A DNA stretch of 25,906 nucleotides from an uncultured Alphaproteobacteria bacterium (GTDB lineage: Bacteria; Pseudomonadota; Alphaproteobacteria; Rickettsiales; UBA1997). A program made the translations under genes and the position numbers. Positions 22,965 to 25,906 of the stretch are shown here, piece after piece. The notes under the pieces were generated by a model. That model saw nothing but the letters and a program-made list of their open reading frames with translations, ran no database searches and had not been told where the DNA came from. Every line of letters starts with the position of its first letter. The first letter of the stretch is position 1. The DNA is taken from the NCBI GenBank assembly GCA_903898475.1, contig CAIUFU010000150.1, positions 1 to 25,906 of the forward strand. Reading direction: 5' to 3'.

Positions 22965-23036
22965 GGGGCAACATTAATTAGCGAATGGGTAAATTATAAA
23001 CCTATGCTTTGAGCCCTTTGCCGTTGATGTCGCCCC
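22965..23036. other. Structured 72-base inverted-repeat element between alr and rluC
   Basis: Outer arms GGGGCAACAT (22965-22974) and ATGTCGCCCC (23027-23036) pair with one mismatch. Inside, GCGAATGGG (22981-22989) pairs with CCCTTTGC (23014-23021) with one bulge and one mismatch. An AT-rich apical region remains. The element begins immediately after the rluC stop on the minus strand. Neither end has a thymine run, so a simple terminator is unlikely; a small RNA, mRNA 3'-end structure or mobile palindromic repeat are options. Confidence 0.5.
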
Positions 23037-23942
23037 TTAAATGAACTCTGGCAAAGCAGTTTCAATTTTCAAACTCTTTCCAAAATAATCTGCCATTTCA
23101 ATTTTTTTCGCATGCAAACACAGGCGTTTGCAAATGTCTTTTCTTACAACATCTTTTCCGCCATATTTCATGTCGTTAATGACTGGATGTCCCATTTCTT
23201 TGCAGTGAACCCTGATTTGGTGAGTGCGGCCGGTTAGGGGATTTAATTCAAGCAAAGCGTGATCGCCGAAATTTTTTAACATTCTAAATTCGGTAATTGC
23301 CTCTTTGCCGTCAGCAAAATCGGGGCGCACTTTTTCGTTTTTGCCGGTTAGTTGTTTGCGCAGTGGAATATTAATTACGCCATTGGTTTTTTTGCATTCG
23401 CCATTAACCAGCGCCAGATAAGTCTTTTTGATGGCTTTGTTTCTGAAGGCGTCGGTAAAAAATTCGGCAGCTTTAGAATTTTTGGCAATCAGCAAAATGC
23501 CGCTAGTGTCTTTGTCGAGTCTGTGAACTAGCTGTAATTTTTGGCCTACCGGATTATTTGGTGCTAAATTTTGCGCCGTTAAAAAATCATCAACTGAAAT
23601 ATCAATTAAGCTGCCGCCTTGAGTAGCAAGGCCGGAAGGTTTGTTAATTGCGATTAAACGCTCATCTTCAAATATAATCCAACTAGCAAATTTTTTTAGT
23701 TTTTCTGGTGAGATATTGGGTTTTTTCTTTTCGGTTTTGGTGCGATTTTGTAAATCAGTAAAAATTTCAATCTGGTCGCCATCTTCTGTTTTGTAAGCCG
23801 CATCGCTTCTGGCGCCATTTACTTTAATTTTCTTTTCGCGAATTACTTTTTGGGCAAGGCCAAAAGAAATATCGAATTTTTTGCAAAGAAATTTATCAAG
23901 GCGCAAACCCGCCATATCAGGATTTACTTGGATCAAAGCCAT
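23037..23942 (-). CDS. rluC: Ribosomal large subunit pseudouridine synthase, RluC-like
   Basis: RluA-family enzyme that makes pseudouridines in 23S rRNA. An N-terminal S4 RNA-binding domain covers residues ~10-62 (RLDKFLCKKF ... REKKIKVNGARSD). The catalytic HRLDKDTSG motif has the essential aspartate at D143. ERLIAINKPSGL and NPLTGRTHQIRVH are further family blocks. At 301 residues it matches RluC/RluD. RluC rather than RluD is favoured by the overall pattern, but site specificity cannot be read from sequence. It starts one base after the crcB stop, a common alphaproteobacterial pairing. Confidence 0.92.
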   Translation of the reverse strand: MALIQVNPDMAGLRLDKFLCKKFDISFGLAQKVIREKKIKVNGARSDAAYKTEDGDQIEIFTDLQNRTKTEKKKPNISPEKLKKFASWIIFEDERLIAINKPSGLATQGGSLIDISVDDFLTAQNLAPNNPVGQKLQLVHRLDKDTSGILLIAKNSKAAEFFTDAFRNKAIKKTYLALVNGECKKTNGVINIPLRKQLTGKNEKVRPDFADGKEAITEFRMLKNFGDHALLELNPLTGRTHQIRVHCKEMGHPVINDMKYGGKDVVRKDICKRLCLHAKKIEMADYFGKSLKIETALPEFI

Positions 23943-23943
23943 C

Positions 23944-24342
23944 TTAAGAGAAAATTAATTTTGTTGAATAAAAGCCAAAAAACAGCGCTAAAATTGAAAT
24001 AGTAACTGAGGCTAGCGCGTAAAGTAATGCTTGTGAATATTGGACGGCAGTGGCTAGGCGAAAGAAGTCGAGAGAAAAAGCTGAGAAGGTGGTGAATCCT
24101 CCCAAAAATCCGACGAATAAAAAATTCTTCAAACGCGGATCAAAATTATCAAAATTTTTAATCACGAAAAAATAGAGAATACCGGCAATTAAAGATCCTA
24201 CGACATTAACAAAAAAAGTTGTCCACGGAAATTTCGCCAAAGCAGAATCGTTAAATTTGATGAGTTGAATCACCATCTCGCTCGACAAGTAACGAGCCAC
24301 CGAGCCAAGAGCGCCACCGATTGCGATTAATAAGATGTTCAT
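23944..24342 (-). CDS. crcB: Fluoride-specific ion channel CrcB/Fluc
   Basis: Small membrane protein (132 residues, four transmembrane segments) that exports toxic fluoride as an antiparallel dimer. Motifs: GGALGSVARYL at the N-terminus, the VNVVGSLIAGI helix 2 (asparagine near the pore), and GFLGGFTTFSAFSLD, the helix-3 break with the phenylalanine box and central Na+ site. It is followed by rluC after one base. No fluoride riboswitch consensus is visible upstream; instead a long inverted repeat (24365-24447) sits 22 bases before its start. Confidence 0.93.
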   Translation of the reverse strand: MNILLIAIGGALGSVARYLSSEMVIQLIKFNDSALAKFPWTTFFVNVVGSLIAGILYFFVIKNFDNFDPRLKNFLFVGFLGGFTTFSAFSLDFFRLATAVQYSQALLYALASVTISILALFFGFYSTKLIFS

Positions 24343-24364
24343 GAGTTATTGTTTTTTGAAGTAT

Positions 24365-24447
24365 CTCGATGTCATGCTGAGCCTGTCTAAGCATGATTCA
24401 AGTCGGGTGCCAGAACCATGCTTCGACAGGCTCAGCATGACATCGAG
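24365..24447. repeat. Inverted pair of dispersed palindromic repeats with 31-base arms
   Basis: Left arm 24365-24395 and right arm 24417-24447 are reverse complements with a single mismatch, separated by 21 bases. Each arm contains the GTCATGCTGAGCCTGTC core related to the unit at 22912-22938. The RNA would form a very stable hairpin between metK and crcB on the minus strand. No thymine run follows on either side. Confidence 0.85.
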
Positions 24448-24475
24448 TATTGTAGAATTGAGTGGTGCAAAAATT

Positions 24476-25633
24476 TTACGCCAACTTTTTCAATGCTTCC
24501 GCCAAATCAGTTTTTTCCCAAGAAAATCCACCGTCAGCGTCAGGCGTGCGACCAAAGTGGCCGTAAGTTGCAGTGCGTTTGTAAATTGGTTTGTTCAAAT
24601 CTAAGTGGGTGCGAATTCCGCGCGGGCTCAAATCAACTAATTCATTAATAATCTTCACCAAATCTTCACCAGCCGCGCCAGTTTTGTGGGTATCCACATA
24701 AAGCGCTAGGGGCTTAGAAATGCCAATGGCGTAAGCAATTTGAATGGTGCAACGCTCGGCTAGATTTGCTGCCACAACGTTTTTCGCCAAATAGCGCGCC
24801 ATGTAAGCGGCAGAGCGATCGACTTTAGTTGGATCTTTTCCAGAAAAAGCCCCGCCACCGTGAGGAGCTGCACCGCCGTAAGTATCAACAATGATTTTGC
24901 GTCCGGTAAGTCCAGCATCACCATCTGGTCCGCCAATTACAAATTTGCCGGTTGGGTTGACTAAAAACTTATCTTCAGCGCACATCCAGCCTTTTGGCAA
25001 AGAGCTTTCAACGTAAGGGCGGATTAGGTCGCGCACTTGTTGACCTGTCATTCCTTCTTTGTGCTGAATTGACACCAAAACCGTTTCGGCGCGCACCGGC
25101 AGGCCATTTTCATACCAGAGAGTCACTTGGCTTTTGGCGTCGGGGCCAAGATCGCAAAGCTTACCAGCTCTGATTGCATCCATGATATTGTGGAGAATTC
25201 TGTGAGCGTAATAAATTGCGGCGGGCATTAAAACGTCAGTTTCGCGGCAAGCGTAACCAAACATGATTCCCTGATCTCCAGCGCCCTCGTCTTTAGAGCC
25301 AGAAGCGTCAACGCCCATTGCAATGTCGGGCGATTGTTCGTGAAGTAGGTTGGTAATTTTTAAATTCTCGTAATGGAAGCCATCCTGCTTGTAGCCAATG
25401 TCTTTAACGGTTTGGCGAATCAGATTTTCAATTTCCATTTTAGAAATTTCCGGTGCGCGAATTTCGCCACCAATAATCACGGTGTTGGTGGTGGCAAAAG
25501 TTTCAATCGCCAAGCGCGAGTAAGGGTTTTTAGCTAAATAAGCATCAACTAAGGTGTCAGAAATTTGATCGCAGATTTTATCGGGATGACCTTCGGAAAC
25601 TGATTCCGAAGTGAATAGAAAATTTTTTGGCAT
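24476..25633 (-). CDS. metK: S-adenosylmethionine synthetase
   Basis: Makes S-adenosylmethionine from methionine and ATP. The chosen start at 25633 gives MPKNFLFTSESVSEGHPDK, the family N-terminus with the ATP-binding GHPDK; an in-frame TTG at 25669 would add 12 atypical residues over a leader hairpin. Other motifs: GAGDQGIMFGYA, GGPDGDAGLTGRKIIVDTYGG, the P-loop-like GGGAFSGKDPTKVDRSAAY, and the closing GHFGR. Length is 385 residues, the usual value. The gene follows a terminator and a ~135-base leader and is followed by a long inverted repeat before crcB. Confidence 0.96.
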   Translation of the reverse strand: MPKNFLFTSESVSEGHPDKICDQISDTLVDAYLAKNPYSRLAIETFATTNTVIIGGEIRAPEISKMEIENLIRQTVKDIGYKQDGFHYENLKITNLLHEQSPDIAMGVDASGSKDEGAGDQGIMFGYACRETDVLMPAAIYYAHRILHNIMDAIRAGKLCDLGPDAKSQVTLWYENGLPVRAETVLVSIQHKEGMTGQQVRDLIRPYVESSLPKGWMCAEDKFLVNPTGKFVIGGPDGDAGLTGRKIIVDTYGGAAPHGGGAFSGKDPTKVDRSAAYMARYLAKNVVAANLAERCTIQIAYAIGISKPLALYVDTHKTGAAGEDLVKIINELVDLSPRGIRTHLDLNKPIYKRTATYGHFGRTPDADGGFSWEKTDLAEALKKLA

Positions 25634-25651
25634 TACTTTGTTTGAAAGAAA

Positions 25652-25671
25652 TTTCGGAAGGCTTTCCAAAA
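25652..25671 (-). promoter_or_regulatory. Hairpin in the metK leader
   Basis: Read on the minus strand, TTTTGGAA pairs with TTCCGAAA around an AGCC loop, about 18 bases before the metK ATG. Further upstream in the leader lie GCGC / GCGC (around 25699-25714) and GGTT / AACC short inverted repeats. Together these could form a structured leader regulating metK, but the sequence does not match a SAM riboswitch class that I can recognise. Confidence 0.35.
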
Positions 25672-25768
25672 ATGAGGGCGGGGTTTTGAACCAGTGCGCA
25701 ATCGAGAGCGCGACTATTGTTTGAGTGATATAAATTTCCAGAAAATTTTATTCACTAAAAATTCAACT

Positions 25769-25806
25769 AACCCAGATCCGTAGGTTTCCAATGACGGATC
25801 TGGGTT
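25769..25806. terminator. Strong terminator-like hairpin between metK and an upstream gene
   Basis: A perfect 13-bp stem, AACCCAGATCCGT (25769-25781) with ACGGATCTGGGTT (25794-25806), and a 12-base loop. On the minus strand it lies seven bases after the stop of the upstream partial gene and is followed by AGTTGAATTTTTAG, a weak T-rich tail. It most likely terminates that gene and isolates the metK transcript. Confidence 0.7.
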
Positions 25807-25812
25807 TAATTT

Positions 25813-25905
25813 CTACGGCAATTTTGGAGCTTTAGAATTTGGTTTCAGTTTTTTGTGACTAGGAGCTTGTGCCGCTTGAGAAGGAATTTCTCCAGAAACA
25901 TCTCC
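25813..25905 (-). CDS. C-terminal end of an unknown protein (partial)
   Basis: A minus-strand frame is open from the right edge for 30 codons and stops (TAG) seven bases before the terminator hairpin. The residues are rich in Pro, Lys, Ala and Ser (ending KKLKPNSKAPKLP), as expected of a disordered basic tail. The stop-then-terminator arrangement supports a real gene end, but no family can be assigned from so little sequence, and a second frame is also open for a shorter distance (19 residues). Confidence 0.4.
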   Translation of the reverse strand, partial: GDVSGEIPSQAAQAPSHKKLKPNSKAPKLP

Positions 25906-25906
25906 G

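Noticed and set aside
24343..24364. Possible fluoride riboswitch upstream of crcB
   Set aside because: The gap before crcB is short, lacks the conserved core and is occupied by the inverted repeat.
24335..24604. Plus-strand open frame containing LSLSKHD
   Set aside because: It is the translation of the palindromic repeat plus the antisense of metK; such LSLSKHD proteins are a known annotation artefact of this repeat type.
25672..25725. tRNA-like T-arm (GGTTCAAAACC) on the minus strand upstream of metK
   Set aside because: No matching acceptor stem, anticodon arm or D arm could be found; the flanking bases do not form a five-pair T stem.

Overview
The window is a core chromosomal segment of an AT-rich alphaproteobacterium. 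The evidence is an S10/spc/alpha-type ribosomal tail (secY, adk, rpsM, rpsK, rpoA, rplQ), fixH-fixI-ccoS for maturation of a cbb3-type cytochrome oxidase, a Coq10/RatA protein beside a pterin dehydratase, and a crcB-rluC pair. The A+T-rich sequence, dispersed palindromic repeats and scattered biosynthetic genes suggest a Rickettsiales/Holosporales-like or related small-genome lineage. However, genes for tryptophan (trpF), histidine (hisI), pantothenate (panD), queuosine (queD) and acetate activation (acs) argue against a strongly reduced obligate parasite. The exact lineage cannot be fixed from this sequence. No transposase, phage gene, CRISPR array, rRNA or convincing tRNA was seen.

Layout, left to right. 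Positions 3-4601 (+): secY C-terminus, adk, rpsM, rpsK, rpoA, rplQ, rplS, a small lipoprotein whose signal-peptide codons contain a terminator hairpin, and a small membrane protein. 4614-8162 (+): ubiB, acs, panD, closed by a palindromic terminator. 8359-12056 (+): rpmH, rnpA, fixH, fixI, then a terminator, a leader with competing hairpins, and a previously easy-to-miss 53-residue ccoS. 12156-14777 (+): a cell-envelope group (SPOR-domain lipoprotein, unknown lipoprotein, D-Ala-D-Ala carboxypeptidase). 14791-17708 (+): ybaB, trpF and a KimA-like potassium importer. 21376-17713 (-): a tightly coupled operon queD, ybgC, ffh, phhB, ratA and an unknown protein. 21458-22893 (+): hisI-alr. 25906-23037 (-): end of an unknown gene, terminator, metK, a long inverted repeat, crcB, rluC.

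Functionally this is mostly housekeeping: translation and export (ribosomal proteins, RpoA, SecY, Ffh, RNase P protein), respiration and quinone metabolism (UbiB, FixHI/CcoS, RatA/Coq10), cofactor supply (PanD, QueD, PhhB, MetK) and cell wall (Alr, D,D-carboxypeptidase, SPOR protein). I found no clear new multi-gene system. The parts most worth a second look are non-coding or small: the mutually exclusive hairpins before ccoS, the terminator overlapping a lipoprotein signal peptide, the structured 72-nt inverted repeat between alr and rluC, the 31-nt-arm inverted repeat before crcB, and three uncharacterised exported or unknown proteins, one of which starts with a eukaryotic-type N-myristoylation consensus.
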